Below are positions 8,462-17,343 of a stretch of DNA of 64,000 nucleotides, piece after piece (position 1 is the stretch's first letter; each line of letters opens with the position of its first letter). The translations under genes were made by a program, and so were the position numbers. The notes under the pieces are model-generated. The model was not told where the DNA came from and made no database searches. It worked only from the letters and a program-made list of their open reading frames with translations. This stretch comes from RUG12461 sp045657665 (GTDB taxonomy: Bacteria; Bacillota; Clostridia; Lachnospirales; Lachnospiraceae), in contig JAZOTN010000033.1 of NCBI GenBank assembly GCA_045657665.1, positions 85,917-149,916 of the forward strand, read 5' to 3'.

Positions 8462-9154
8462 ATGAAAAAGACAGAGCTTCATAAAAAACTGAAAGACCTT
8501 CAGGATCTGAAATATCGTGACATGCAGATCAGGATCATTCCTACGGTGGATCCGGAGTCGATCATAGGAGTCAGGACTCCGGAGCTGAAAGCGATCGCAA
8601 AGGAGATGTTAAGGTCCGGCGATCACCGGGATTTTCTGAAAGAACTTCCGCATGAATATTTCGAGGAAAACCAGCTGCACGCTTTTATCATATCCGGGAT
8701 GAAGGCTCCGGACGTCTGCATGGAGGAACTGGAGACTTTCCTTCCTTTTATCGATAACTGGGCAACGTGTGATCAGTTGTCTCCGAAGATCTTTAAGAAG
8801 CATAAGGATATGTTGCTTACGCATATCAAAAAATGGATCGTATCGGAGGAAACCTATACCGTGAGATTCGGCACAGGTATGCTGATGGAGCATTTTCTGG
8901 ACGAAGATTTTGATCCCGGATATCCGGAGATGGTCGCAAAGATCAGAAGCGAGGAGTATTATATCAATATGATGATCGCATGGTATTTTGCGACAGCTCT
9001 GGCGAAACAGTATGACCGGGTACTTCCGTACATAGAGGAAAAAAGGCTTGATGACTGGACGCACAATAAAACGATCCAGAAATGTATAGAAAGCTATCGG
9101 ATACCGGATGAAAAAAAGGCATATCTGAAATCATTGAAAATCAGGCGTAAATAG
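8462..9154 (+). CDS. DNA alkylation repair protein, AlkD-like HEAT-repeat family
   Basis: 230 residues, the usual length for AlkD. The sequence shows YRDMQIRIIPTVDP, IGVRTPELKAIAKEM and FIDNWATCDQLSPK, the conserved core of this family, in which Trp and Asp line the groove for N3/N7-alkylated purines. It would be a cytoplasmic DNA glycosylase acting without base flipping. No good ribosome site precedes ATG 8462; it follows the STAS-pseudokinase stop by only six bases, so translation is probably coupled. Some members of this family lack glycosylase activity, so the name is by family only. Confidence 0.86.
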   Translation: MKKTELHKKLKDLQDLKYRDMQIRIIPTVDPESIIGVRTPELKAIAKEMLRSGDHRDFLKELPHEYFEENQLHAFIISGMKAPDVCMEELETFLPFIDNWATCDQLSPKIFKKHKDMLLTHIKKWIVSEETYTVRFGTGMLMEHFLDEDFDPGYPEMVAKIRSEEYYINMMIAWYFATALAKQYDRVLPYIEEKRLDDWTHNKTIQKCIESYRIPDEKKAYLKSLKIRRK

Positions 9155-9180
9155 ATTTCGCTACAGGAGGCCCTTGATAT

Positions 9181-9999
9181 ATGGAGACAAAGATCACGGT
9201 CGTAGTTGATAATAAGGCAAATGACGGGATCCTTGGCGAATGGGGACTTTCCGTTCTGGTTCAGTATGCCGGGAAAAAGATCCTTCTGGATGCAGGGGGA
9301 TCGGATCTGTTCCTTCGGAATATGCAAAAGCTCGGGATCGATGTGACCGATATCGATCATGCCGTGCTGAGCCATGCGCATTATGATCACGCGAACGGCT
9401 TTCCGTCATTTCTGGATCAGAATAAAAAGGCAAAGCTGTATATACGGGATTGCACAGCGAATGACTGCTACGCGAAGAAATCGATATTCAAAAAGTATAT
9501 CGGGATCACGCGCAGGATGCTGAAAAAATATGCAGGCAGAATCGAGCGGGTTTCCGGCGACTATCAGCTTATGGACGGGATATGGATCATTCCGCATAAG
9601 ACAAAGGGCTTGGAAAGCATCGGGAAAAGAGAACTGATGTACAGGAAAACCCCACACGGTTTTGTGCCGGATGATTTTTCACATGAGCAGAGTCTTGTGC
9701 TGGATACGGATAAGGGACTTGTCATATTGAATTCCTGCTCCCATGGCGGCGCCGGAAACATCATAGGCGAGGTAAGAGCGACATTCCCGGACAAAAAAGT
9801 ATACGGTCTGATCGGCGGACTGCATCTTTTTAATAAGTCGGAGGCAGAGATCCGGGATGTCGCGGGGAAAATACGGGACACCGGGATTGAATATGTCTGC
9901 ACGGGACATTGCACGAAAGACCGGGCGTTTGGGATTCTCAAAGAAGAGCTTGGAGATAAAGCAGAGCAGATGAAAGCGGGATATCAGATCGTGATCTGA
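9181..9999 (+). CDS. MBL-fold metallo-hydrolase
   Basis: 272 residues with AGGAGG before ATG 9181. The metal motif SHAHYDHANG (His65, His67, Asp69, His70), LNSCSHGGAGNI and CTGHCTKDRAF match the cytosolic MBL group often annotated as dihydropterin-ribofuranosylaminobenzene phosphate synthase-like. No signal peptide. The real substrate in bacteria is not known. It lies 26 bases after the AlkD-like gene and may be its operon partner; the sequence does not link their functions. Confidence 0.85.
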   Translation: METKITVVVDNKANDGILGEWGLSVLVQYAGKKILLDAGGSDLFLRNMQKLGIDVTDIDHAVLSHAHYDHANGFPSFLDQNKKAKLYIRDCTANDCYAKKSIFKKYIGITRRMLKKYAGRIERVSGDYQLMDGIWIIPHKTKGLESIGKRELMYRKTPHGFVPDDFSHEQSLVLDTDKGLVILNSCSHGGAGNIIGEVRATFPDKKVYGLIGGLHLFNKSEAEIRDVAGKIRDTGIEYVCTGHCTKDRAFGILKEELGDKAEQMKAGYQIVI

Positions 10000-10084
10000 T
10001 GATTCAGCTTCCGGTAGCCGTTTTTCGGCGGATTTGTTATAATGAATACCAGTAGGATCGGCTTTCTATTCAGGGGGTATCAGA

Positions 10085-10318
10085 ATGGATTTCCAGAAGA
10101 TCGTTGACGGGATGCTTTCCCGCGAGTTTGTTCCCAACAGTGAATATACCCGTTATCTTACCAGGGATCTGAATTTTGAAACGGCCTGCTACCGTGCCGC
10201 CGTGCAGAAAAAATGTCTTCACTCCTATGCGCACCCGGATCGGATGGAGGTCTGGCTGAATATGAATTTTCTTCCGCTGATGGCGGATGAAGGGAATCCT
10301 TTCGCATCCAGAACATGA
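10085..10318 (+). CDS. Small protein (77 aa) coupled to hybrid kinase; possible split sensor fragment
   Basis: ATG 10085 has AGGGGG upstream and a TATAAT at 10038-10043. The protein has no TM segment. Its C-terminal half (HSYAHPDRMEVWLNMNFLP then MADEGN) resembles, from memory, an N-terminal sensory module found joined to kinase or GGDEF outputs in Lachnospiraceae, where the text continues after this point. Here it stops at TGA that overlaps the ATG of the kinase gene (ATGA). It may be a real small partner of the kinase or a leftover of a truncated gene whose ribosome site now serves the kinase. Confidence 0.6.
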   Translation: MDFQKIVDGMLSREFVPNSEYTRYLTRDLNFETACYRAAVQKKCLHSYAHPDRMEVWLNMNFLPLMADEGNPFASRT

Positions 10319-13137
10319 GCCTGCATCAAACATTACTGACAATACAATACATTACGATCGTCGCACTGTTCATTGAGAGCTGCATCGTGTTCCGGTTCTT
10401 AAAGAACAGAGTGCACGCGTATCTCCTGTTCTTCTGCGCCGCTTCGCTCATCAACAGTCTCGGATATCTTCTGGAGATGTATGCGAAGACGAAAGACTCT
10501 TACCTGACAGCTTTGAAGCTTTCTTATTTCGGCCGCAGCTGGATAGGATATGCGCTCTTCATGTTTGCGATGGAGTTCTGTGCGGTCCGGATTCCGGCTC
10601 TCATTAGATATATCCTCGTGGCGTTGCATGTGGGCGTCTATGCATCGGTGCTGACCCTCGAGTATCATGGATTTTACTACTCGCACATGGAGTATGTTTC
10701 CGGGAAAATGTATCACGGAAACGGCATAATCCATCATCTGTTCGCGGTGATCCAGATCGTCTATATCATCCTTGGTCTGGTCTGCCTTTTCCGTCTCTTC
10801 TGCAAAACGAAGAGCAAAAAGTTAAGGAAACGCACGCTGATGGTGTTGCTTGCGGTTTTCACGATGAGCTTCTTTTATATCGCGCAGACGGCCGGCTTTT
10901 TCGAAGTCACGAAATATTACGACCTGACAATGCTCGGAATCCTGGGCTGTACGATTTTTATGATGGTCGCCATCTTCCGGTTCGATCTTCTCGGGATCAC
11001 TGAGATCGCAAAGGAATACATCATCGACCGGCTTTCGGAGGGCATCATTGCCGTGGATAACGAAGGCGTTATCCAGTATTATAACGAGCCCGCGAAAAGA
11101 CTGTATCCGGAGATCGCGGATCCTGCAGCCCCGGTTCCTGAGGCTATTACGGATGCGGTGTCAGGAGACCAAAGCATCACGATCGAAGGACGCATTTATT
11201 CTCCGGAGGAAAACGATCTCGTTTATCAGGGAGAGAACGCCGGAAAGATCTATGCGCTTGTGGATGATACCGACCATTTTCATTACATGGAGGAACTGGA
11301 GAAGCAAAGGGAGATTGCGGACAATGCCAACGAAGCCAAAAGCCGTTTCCTTGCCAGTATGTCCCACGAGATCCGTACCCCTATCAATGCCGTGCTCGGA
11401 ATGGATGAGATGATCCTGAGGGAAAGCACGGAGAAGCCGATCCGTTCCTACGCGTCGGACATCATGTCGGCAGGAAGGACGCTCCTTTCGCTCATCAATG
11501 ATATCCTGGACCTTTCCAAAGTGGAAGAGGGCAAGATGGAGATCATTCCGGTGCAGTATGAGCTGGCGTCACTGATCAATGATCTGTCCAATATGATCCG
11601 CGACCGGGCTGCAAAAAAAGGACTGGAGTTTCAAATCGAGGTGTGTCCGCAGACACCGAATATTCTTTTCGGGGATGAGATCCGTATCCGTCAGTGCGTA
11701 TTGAACCTTCTTACCAACGCAGTGAAATATACGGAAACCGGATCCGTTACTCTCAGGGTCGGTTTTGAAAAGAAAGATGAAAAGCACATCCTCCTTTCGT
11801 TTTCCGTTACCGATACCGGCATCGGCATGAAGAAGGAGGACCTCGAAAAGCTGTTCACACCCTATCAGCGTATCGAGGAGGAGCGGAACCGCTCCATCGA
11901 GGGAACGGGGCTTGGCATGAGCATCGTGAGTCAGCTCCTTGATCTGATGGGCAGTTCTCTTGATGTAAAGAGTGAATACGGAAAGGGTTCTTCGTTCTCC
12001 TTTATGCTGGAACAGGAAGTGGTATCGGCTGAGGGGATCGGGGACTTTGCGTTAAGATATCAGAATGCAGCCAGCGATGAGCCTTCTTATCAGGAGCTGT
12101 TCTGTGCACCGGATGCAAGGATCCTCGTGGTGGATGATACGGAGGTCAATCTGACGGTCATGGAAAACCTGCTGAAGAAGACCGGGATCCGGATCGACAG
12201 TGTCCTGTCCGGGAAAGAGGCAATCCGCCTGGCCGGTGACACAGCGTACGACATGATCTTCATTGACCATATGATGCCGGATATGGACGGGATCGAGACC
12301 TTAAAGCACCTCCGGGAATCCGGGAAAAATACGGAGACTCCCGCCGTGGCACTTACGGCAAACGCGGTTTCGGGTGCAAGAAAGATGTATCTCGATGCCG
12401 GCTTTACGGATTATCTTTCAAAGCCCGTGGAGGGCATGCAGCTTGAGAAGATGCTCATGAGTTATCTCCCTGCGGACAAGGTGAAAGACCCGGGGACGGC
12501 CGGCGTGGGATCAGAACCCGCTCGGGTTGAGAATGATTCGCCTCCCATGATCCCGGAATGGCTGTACGGGATCCCGGAGATCAGCGTAAAGGAAGGGATC
12601 AAAAACTCCGGTTCCGAGGAGGGATATCTTTCCGTTCTTAAGATCTTTCATCAGGTTGCACCGGCAAACGCGGAGGAGATCGAAACGCTCTGGAAGGACG
12701 GCGATCAAAGGAACTATACGGTGAAGGTGCATGCCTTAAAGAGCTCCGCCAGGATCATCGGCGCATCGGAGCTTTCCGCTCTTGCGAAGGATCTTGAGGC
12801 AGCCGGGAAAGAGGGCGATGCCGCTTTTATCGATGCGAATACGGAGCAGCTTCTATCGATGTACCGTGCCTTGAACGAAAAGCTTTATCCTCTGGATGTG
12901 GATGACACTTCCCTTCCCGAGATCACACCGGAGTCGATGAAGGATGCTTACCGGACCATCGACGAGATCGCCGAAGCCAGGGATTATGAGATGATGGACC
13001 GTGTTCTTACGGACGTAAAAGGTTACCGGCTTCCGCCACGGGACAGGGATTATATCGCGGAGATGGAAATACTCCTGACGGAACTGGACTTCGAAAAGAT
13101 CGGAGAAACAGCAAGAAAGGCTCTGGGAGAGAAATAA
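10315..13137 (+). CDS. Hybrid histidine kinase: 7TM-PAS-HisKA-HATPase-REC-Hpt
   Basis: 940 residues. About seven TM helices span residues 1-235, followed by a PAS-like stretch (about 245-325). Then HisKA with SMSHEIRTPINAV (His351), N box LTNAVKYT, G box GTGLGMSIV, a receiver with VVDDTEVNL and FIDHMMPDMDG (Asp651) and Lys in SKPVEG, and an Hpt domain with VHALKSSAR (His806). A further 75 residues follow the Hpt and are matched in the second hybrid kinase (55133). The chain thus holds three of the four phosphorelay stations; the last receiver is elsewhere, and the REC-HD-GYP gene at 16274 is the nearest candidate. The ligand of the 7TM part is unknown. Its stop touches the ATG of nspC. Confidence 0.93.
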   Translation: MSLHQTLLTIQYITIVALFIESCIVFRFLKNRVHAYLLFFCAASLINSLGYLLEMYAKTKDSYLTALKLSYFGRSWIGYALFMFAMEFCAVRIPALIRYILVALHVGVYASVLTLEYHGFYYSHMEYVSGKMYHGNGIIHHLFAVIQIVYIILGLVCLFRLFCKTKSKKLRKRTLMVLLAVFTMSFFYIAQTAGFFEVTKYYDLTMLGILGCTIFMMVAIFRFDLLGITEIAKEYIIDRLSEGIIAVDNEGVIQYYNEPAKRLYPEIADPAAPVPEAITDAVSGDQSITIEGRIYSPEENDLVYQGENAGKIYALVDDTDHFHYMEELEKQREIADNANEAKSRFLASMSHEIRTPINAVLGMDEMILRESTEKPIRSYASDIMSAGRTLLSLINDILDLSKVEEGKMEIIPVQYELASLINDLSNMIRDRAAKKGLEFQIEVCPQTPNILFGDEIRIRQCVLNLLTNAVKYTETGSVTLRVGFEKKDEKHILLSFSVTDTGIGMKKEDLEKLFTPYQRIEEERNRSIEGTGLGMSIVSQLLDLMGSSLDVKSEYGKGSSFSFMLEQEVVSAEGIGDFALRYQNAASDEPSYQELFCAPDARILVVDDTEVNLTVMENLLKKTGIRIDSVLSGKEAIRLAGDTAYDMIFIDHMMPDMDGIETLKHLRESGKNTETPAVALTANAVSGARKMYLDAGFTDYLSKPVEGMQLEKMLMSYLPADKVKDPGTAGVGSEPARVENDSPPMIPEWLYGIPEISVKEGIKNSGSEEGYLSVLKIFHQVAPANAEEIETLWKDGDQRNYTVKVHALKSSARIIGASELSALAKDLEAAGKEGDAAFIDANTEQLLSMYRALNEKLYPLDVDDTSLPEITPESMKDAYRTIDEIAEARDYEMMDRVLTDVKGYRLPPRDRDYIAEMEILLTELDFEKIGETARKALGEK

Positions 13138-14283
13138 ATGAAACGTGAAGAACTGCCGACACCCTGCTATATCATTGATATGGAAAGGCTGAAGAAAAAC
13201 TTAAGGATCTTATCGGAGATCGAGGAGCATACCGGCGCAAAGGTGCTGCTGGCCCAGAAAGCGTTTTCCTGTTATCCGCTCTATCCGCTGATCGGGGAAT
13301 ATGTATCGGGAACGGAGGCCTCGGGACTTTATGAGGCCAGGCTCGGAAAGGAAGCCATGGGAAAGGAATGCCATGTGTTTTCCGCCGCATACCGGGAGGA
13401 CGAATTCGACGAGCTTCTTGAGTATGCGGATCACATTGTGTTCAACTCTTTTTCGCAGCTTCGGAAATTCGGAAAAAAAGCAAGAGCCGCGGGGAAAAGC
13501 CTCGGGATCCGTGTGAACCCGGAATGTTCTACGGGAAGCACTCCGATCTATGATCCCTGTGCACCGGGCAGCAGGCTCGGCGTGACGAGAGAGGTCTGGG
13601 AAAAGGAAGCAGATGCGGGCCTTTTCGGACTCCTTGACGGGATCCATTTTCATACCCTCTGCGAGCAGAATTCGGACGATCTGGTGCGGACGCTTGCGGT
13701 CGTCCAGAAGAACTTCAGCGATATCCTTCCTTACATGAAATGGATCAATTTCGGCGGCGGACATCATATCACGCGAAAGGATTATGATTTAAAGCTTCTT
13801 TACGGGATGATCTGGGAAATGCAGGAAAGCCATGATCTCACGGTTTATCTGGAACCGGGGGAGGCGTTTGCGTTTAACGCCGGGTGGCTCGATACAAAGG
13901 TTCTCGATATCGTGGAAAATGGAAAGAAGACGGCGATTGTGGATGCTTCCGCGGCATGTCATATGCCGGATGTGATCGAGATGCCGTATACGCCTCTTGT
14001 GATCGGAGGAGGGAAGCCAGGTGAATTGCAGTATCCGTATACATTGGCAGGACCGACCTGCCTTGCCGGTGACACGATCGGCAGCTATTCCTTTGATCAT
14101 GAGCTGGAGATCGGAGAGCGGCTCAGCTTTACGGATATGGCGATCTATACGATGGTGAAGAACAACACCTTTAACGGCATCCGCCTCCCCTCCATCGCAC
14201 TGCGTGAGTACGAAAAGGGGAAAGAGGATTACCGGGTGATCCGTGAATTCGGATACGAGGATTTTAAGAGCCGGCTTGGGTAG
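13138..14283 (+). CDS. nspC: Carboxynorspermidine decarboxylase
   Basis: 381 residues, the usual NspC length. PLP-dependent, alanine-racemase-like fold; Lys41 in LLAQKAFS is the expected Schiff-base lysine. Other marks are HFHTLCEQNSDDL, INFGGGHHITR, YLEPGEAF and GPTCLAGD with the second active-site Cys. It makes (nor)spermidine from carboxy(nor)spermidine in the cytoplasm. The usual partner, carboxynorspermidine synthase, is not in the window. The gene begins at the base after the kinase stop codon, so it is probably cotranscribed with it. Its 3' end overlaps the convergent ECF gene by 20 bases. Norspermidine is tied to biofilm and c-di-GMP signalling in Vibrio, which makes its place beside signalling genes notable, but that is analogy. 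Confidence 0.92.
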   Translation: MKREELPTPCYIIDMERLKKNLRILSEIEEHTGAKVLLAQKAFSCYPLYPLIGEYVSGTEASGLYEARLGKEAMGKECHVFSAAYREDEFDELLEYADHIVFNSFSQLRKFGKKARAAGKSLGIRVNPECSTGSTPIYDPCAPGSRLGVTREVWEKEADAGLFGLLDGIHFHTLCEQNSDDLVRTLAVVQKNFSDILPYMKWINFGGGHHITRKDYDLKLLYGMIWEMQESHDLTVYLEPGEAFAFNAGWLDTKVLDIVENGKKTAIVDASAACHMPDVIEMPYTPLVIGGGKPGELQYPYTLAGPTCLAGDTIGSYSFDHELEIGERLSFTDMAIYTMVKNNTFNGIRLPSIALREYEKGKEDYRVIREFGYEDFKSRLG

Positions 14284-14851
14284 AGTGCCTCGGCTCGATG
14301 GGCTTCAGTAACCGTATCTTGATGAGAACCGGCAGAAGCACAAAGGAAAGGATGATGCCGGTTGCGCCCTGCACCAGATTGAACGGGACACCGGCGGCGC
14401 TGGATGCGGCGCCTGCGAGGAGCGTGCTTGATGTGACAGCTCCGGCGGAAAACGCAGCCAAAAACATCTCATAGATAAAATAGCCGAAGGTCATAAAGGC
14501 TTCGCCAAGAAGCCCGCCGAACATGAGCCCGAGTGCCTCGTTCTTATGTGTGAAGGCCTTGCGGATGGATCTATGGAAGATACTGCCGGCGATGTATGCG
14601 GTCAGACCCTTGATGATGAGTGTTGCGGGCAGATAGATCAGATACCCTGAGAAAAGGTCGCTGAAAGCGGAACCGATCCCGGCGGCAAGCGCGCCGATCC
14701 CGGGTCCGAGAACAATGCCGGAGAGCAGTACAAACACATCGCCAAGATGAATATAGCCAAAAGTCGGAGTCGGAAACTTGATGATCATGGTGGCGATACA
14801 GGTGAAAGCAGCAAAGAGGGCAGCCATCACGAGTACACGGATCTTTTTCAT
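14264..14851 (-). CDS. ECF transporter S component, substrate unknown
   Basis: 195 residues, five to six TM helices. IHLGDVFVLLSGIVLGP followed by a Gly/Ala-rich helix and SAFSDLFSGY is typical of substrate-binding S components of energy-coupling factor vitamin importers. GGAGTGATG precedes the ATG. The ECF T and A subunits are not nearby, as is normal for group II systems that share one module. The spacing to the divergent capA-like gene (86 bases) leaves no room for a vitamin riboswitch, so the substrate cannot be inferred from regulation. Confidence 0.85.
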   Translation of the reverse strand: MKKIRVLVMAALFAAFTCIATMIIKFPTPTFGYIHLGDVFVLLSGIVLGPGIGALAAGIGSAFSDLFSGYLIYLPATLIIKGLTAYIAGSIFHRSIRKAFTHKNEALGLMFGGLLGEAFMTFGYFIYEMFLAAFSAGAVTSSTLLAGAASSAAGVPFNLVQGATGIILSFVLLPVLIKIRLLKPIEPRHSTQAGS

Positions 14852-14937
14852 AATACATCACTCCTTTTTTTGGAAACGCAGCTAAGATTACGTATTCCAT
14901 AATAATATAAGAGTGACTATATAGGACGGAAAGAAAA

Positions 14938-16122
14938 ATGTCAAGCGCGAGAAAAAGAAAGCAGCAAAGGAAAAAAAGATCAAAGCTTCCTCTGCTTATG
15001 GTGCTTCTTTTGGCGCTTACCGCAGTGCTTGTGATCCTTCTTGTTCTGGTCAATCAAAAAGGAGAGCAGGAGGAGCCAAAAGAAACGGAAACAGAGGAGA
15101 CCGAGGAGATCCCGTTCGTGCCGGAAGTTCCGGTCGAGACAGAGACAGAAGAGCCCCTGCCTCCCGAAACGGATACAGAGGAAGAAAAGCCTGTCACCCT
15201 GGTCTTTACGGGGGATATCCTTCTCGAGGGTACTACCCTTGCAGCCTACCAGAACGGGGGCTTAAACGGAATCCTTTCCCCGGAGCTTGCGGACATTTTT
15301 CAAAACGCGGATATACTCATGGTCAATGAGGAATTTCCGTTCGGAACGACCGGAGAGAAGGCGCCGGACAAGCAGTACACGTTCCGCACTGACCCACAGT
15401 ACGTGACGGCATTTCAGGAGATGGGTGCGGATGTGATCGGTCTCGCAAATAATCATGTCCTCGACTTCGGCCAGAGCGCTCTCATGGAAACCTTTGAGAC
15501 GCTCGATAGAGCGGGACTTAAGTACGCGGGCGCCGGCGCGGATCTTTCCAGGGCAAAGGAGCTCCAGGTATTTGAGATCAACGGAAAGCGGTTCGGATTT
15601 CTTGCCGCATCAAGGGTATGGCCGGAAGCTTCCTGGGCGGCAACGGACGCACATCCCGGTGTGTTCGGCACCTATGATCCCGCCATGCTGCTTTCCGCGA
15701 TCCGCTCAGCCAAGGAAGAAGCCGGGTGCGATTATGTGACGGTATTTGTTCACTGGGGGATCGAGCGCAATCAGCTGCCGGAGGATTATCAGAGAAATCT
15801 GGCTGCTCAGTACGCGGACGCGGGAGCGGATCTTGTGATCGGGATGCATCCCCATGTGCTGCAGGGGATGGAAGTGATCAACGGGACACCGGTTTTCTAC
15901 AGTCTCGGGAACTTCATCTTCGGCGGACGAAGCTACGATACCGCCGTGGTACAGGCGAGGATCAACCCGGACGGGACGACGGAGTTTACTGTGATCCCCT
16001 GCATGGCTTCCGGCGGCTGTACAAGAAAAGCGGAAGGGGAGGATGCGATGCGGATCTATAACACGTTAAACAGCATCTCTTTCGGCACGGCGGTGAATGA
16101 AAACGGAACCCTGATGCAATGA
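14938..16122 (+). CDS. CapA-family protein (PGA_cap metallophosphatase fold), membrane anchored
   Basis: 394 residues. A basic N-terminus (RKRKQQRKKR), one TM helix (about 20-40), a Glu/Thr/Pro linker (about 42-82), then the CapA domain. Key motifs are LVFTGDILLEG, VNEEFPFG, LANNHVLDFG, VFVHWGIE and IGMHPHVLQG, which match the calcineurin-like metal sites of the family. The domain should face outside. CapA proteins take part in poly-gamma-glutamate export, but capB and capC are absent, so a cell-surface hydrolase role is equally possible. The gene stands alone between a divergent ECF gene and the receiver gene at 16274. Confidence 0.88.
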   Translation: MSSARKRKQQRKKRSKLPLLMVLLLALTAVLVILLVLVNQKGEQEEPKETETEETEEIPFVPEVPVETETEEPLPPETDTEEEKPVTLVFTGDILLEGTTLAAYQNGGLNGILSPELADIFQNADILMVNEEFPFGTTGEKAPDKQYTFRTDPQYVTAFQEMGADVIGLANNHVLDFGQSALMETFETLDRAGLKYAGAGADLSRAKELQVFEINGKRFGFLAASRVWPEASWAATDAHPGVFGTYDPAMLLSAIRSAKEEAGCDYVTVFVHWGIERNQLPEDYQRNLAAQYADAGADLVIGMHPHVLQGMEVINGTPVFYSLGNFIFGGRSYDTAVVQARINPDGTTEFTVIPCMASGGCTRKAEGEDAMRIYNTLNSISFGTAVNENGTLMQ

Positions 16123-16135
16123 ATCCATTCCGGGG

Positions 16136-16231
16136 ATGGAGGAGGACGACAAGGCCGGACTTTACGGCGTGTTTTATCTGGATATCTACACCTTCGCGAG
16201 ACTGTTTGAAACAGTGAATGTTGCGAATTAG
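16136..16231 (+). pseudogene. 31-codon open fragment, probably a gene remnant
   Basis: ATG at 16136 opens 31 codons ending in LYGVFYLDIYTFARLFETV. GGGGATGG precedes it but is a poor ribosome site. The text looks like an amphipathic end of a larger domain and not a free small protein. It fills most of the gap between the CapA-like gene and the REC-HD-GYP gene. Low confidence. Confidence 0.25.
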
Positions 16232-16273
16232 CCGTTTATTGTATAAAATAAAGAAAAAAGAAAGGGTTTCCGA

Positions 16274-17314
16274 ATGAGAGAAAGGATTCTGATCGTAGAC
16301 GACAACGCGGAAGACCGCAAAGAAATGGTCGATGCGATCAACGGCAAATATTTTACATATGAGGCGGCGGACGGGAAACGCGGGATCGAGATCCTGGTAA
16401 AGCATGAAGAGGAGATCGCCTGCATCGTTCTTGACATCCGGATGCCCGTGGTGGATGGTTTTCAGGTGCTTCAGGCACTGCATACGAAAAAGCTCCTGAA
16501 CCGTATCCCGGTGCTGATCGTGACTGCGGATCCTTCCGTGGAGACGGAGATCCGCTGCTATGCTTACCCCATAGCGGATTATATCCGCAAGCCCATCAAC
16601 AAGGCAGTCTTTTTGATGCGCCTCAGGAGCGCGATGCGGATAACCGGTATGATCGACCAGCAGGATGAATTCAGTGCCAACGTCCTCGATATTTTCGGTG
16701 ACATCGTCGAGGGCCGTGATGTCGGCGGCGCGGTTCACATCGAGCATATCAAGGAGATGACGCGTTCGCTCGCGGTCAATGCCATGAACATGTATCCCGA
16801 GTACGGGCTCAATAAGCTTCGCGTCAATGAGATCGTGGAAGCCAGCGCCCTGCATGACATCGGAAAGGTTGCCATTCCGGATCACGTGCTCAATAAACCG
16901 GGGAAGCTCACAAAAGAAGAATTCGATCTGATGAAGAGCCATACCACAAAGGGCGGGGAAATGATCGACCGTATGGCAGCAGTGCTTGCGATCATTCACC
17001 CGGGCGACGCGGAAAACTTTGTGAAAACGGCGCATGACATCTGCCGCCATCATCATGAGCGTTACGACGGAGCGGGTTATCCCGACCGGCTGAAAGGGGA
17101 TGACATTCCTCTGGCGGCACAGATCGTTTCCATCGCGGATACGCTGGACGGTATGACCGGGCGGACCGTGTATAAGCGTGCGATCGAAAAGAACAAGGCT
17201 TTTCAGATGATCGTGACCGGAGAAGCCGGCATCTTTTCCCCGAAGCTTCTCGAATGCTTCCAGCAGGCAAAGGACCGCCTGATGGATATCATCGGCAACC
17301 AGGATCTTGACTGA
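16274..17314 (+). CDS. Response regulator with HD-GYP-like output (REC-HD)
   Basis: 346 residues. Receiver at 1-120 with LIVDDNAED, VLDIRMPVVDG (Asp54) and YIRKPINK. Output at about 140-340: HIEHIKEMT, ALHDIGKVAIPD, HHHERYDGAGYP and SIADTLDGMTG. These are the HD residues and the GYP loop of c-di-GMP phosphodiesterases; HHERYDGAGYP matches the HHExxDGxGYP consensus. It would be a cytoplasmic phosphorylation-controlled enzyme degrading c-di-GMP or a related dinucleotide. It is 29 bases ahead of the FapA-like gene and probably in one operon with it. A likely acceptor for the Hpt of the upstream hybrid kinase, by proximity only. Confidence 0.9.
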   Translation: MRERILIVDDNAEDRKEMVDAINGKYFTYEAADGKRGIEILVKHEEEIACIVLDIRMPVVDGFQVLQALHTKKLLNRIPVLIVTADPSVETEIRCYAYPIADYIRKPINKAVFLMRLRSAMRITGMIDQQDEFSANVLDIFGDIVEGRDVGGAVHIEHIKEMTRSLAVNAMNMYPEYGLNKLRVNEIVEASALHDIGKVAIPDHVLNKPGKLTKEEFDLMKSHTTKGGEMIDRMAAVLAIIHPGDAENFVKTAHDICRHHHERYDGAGYPDRLKGDDIPLAAQIVSIADTLDGMTGRTVYKRAIEKNKAFQMIVTGEAGIFSPKLLECFQQAKDRLMDIIGNQDLD

Positions 17315-17343
17315 GGAAAGACACCGACAGGAGAACGGACTGC

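Noticed and set aside
15986..17056. A 356-codon open frame on the minus strand
   Set aside because: Opposite the well supported REC-HD gene; composition is that of an antisense frame and no domain is visible.
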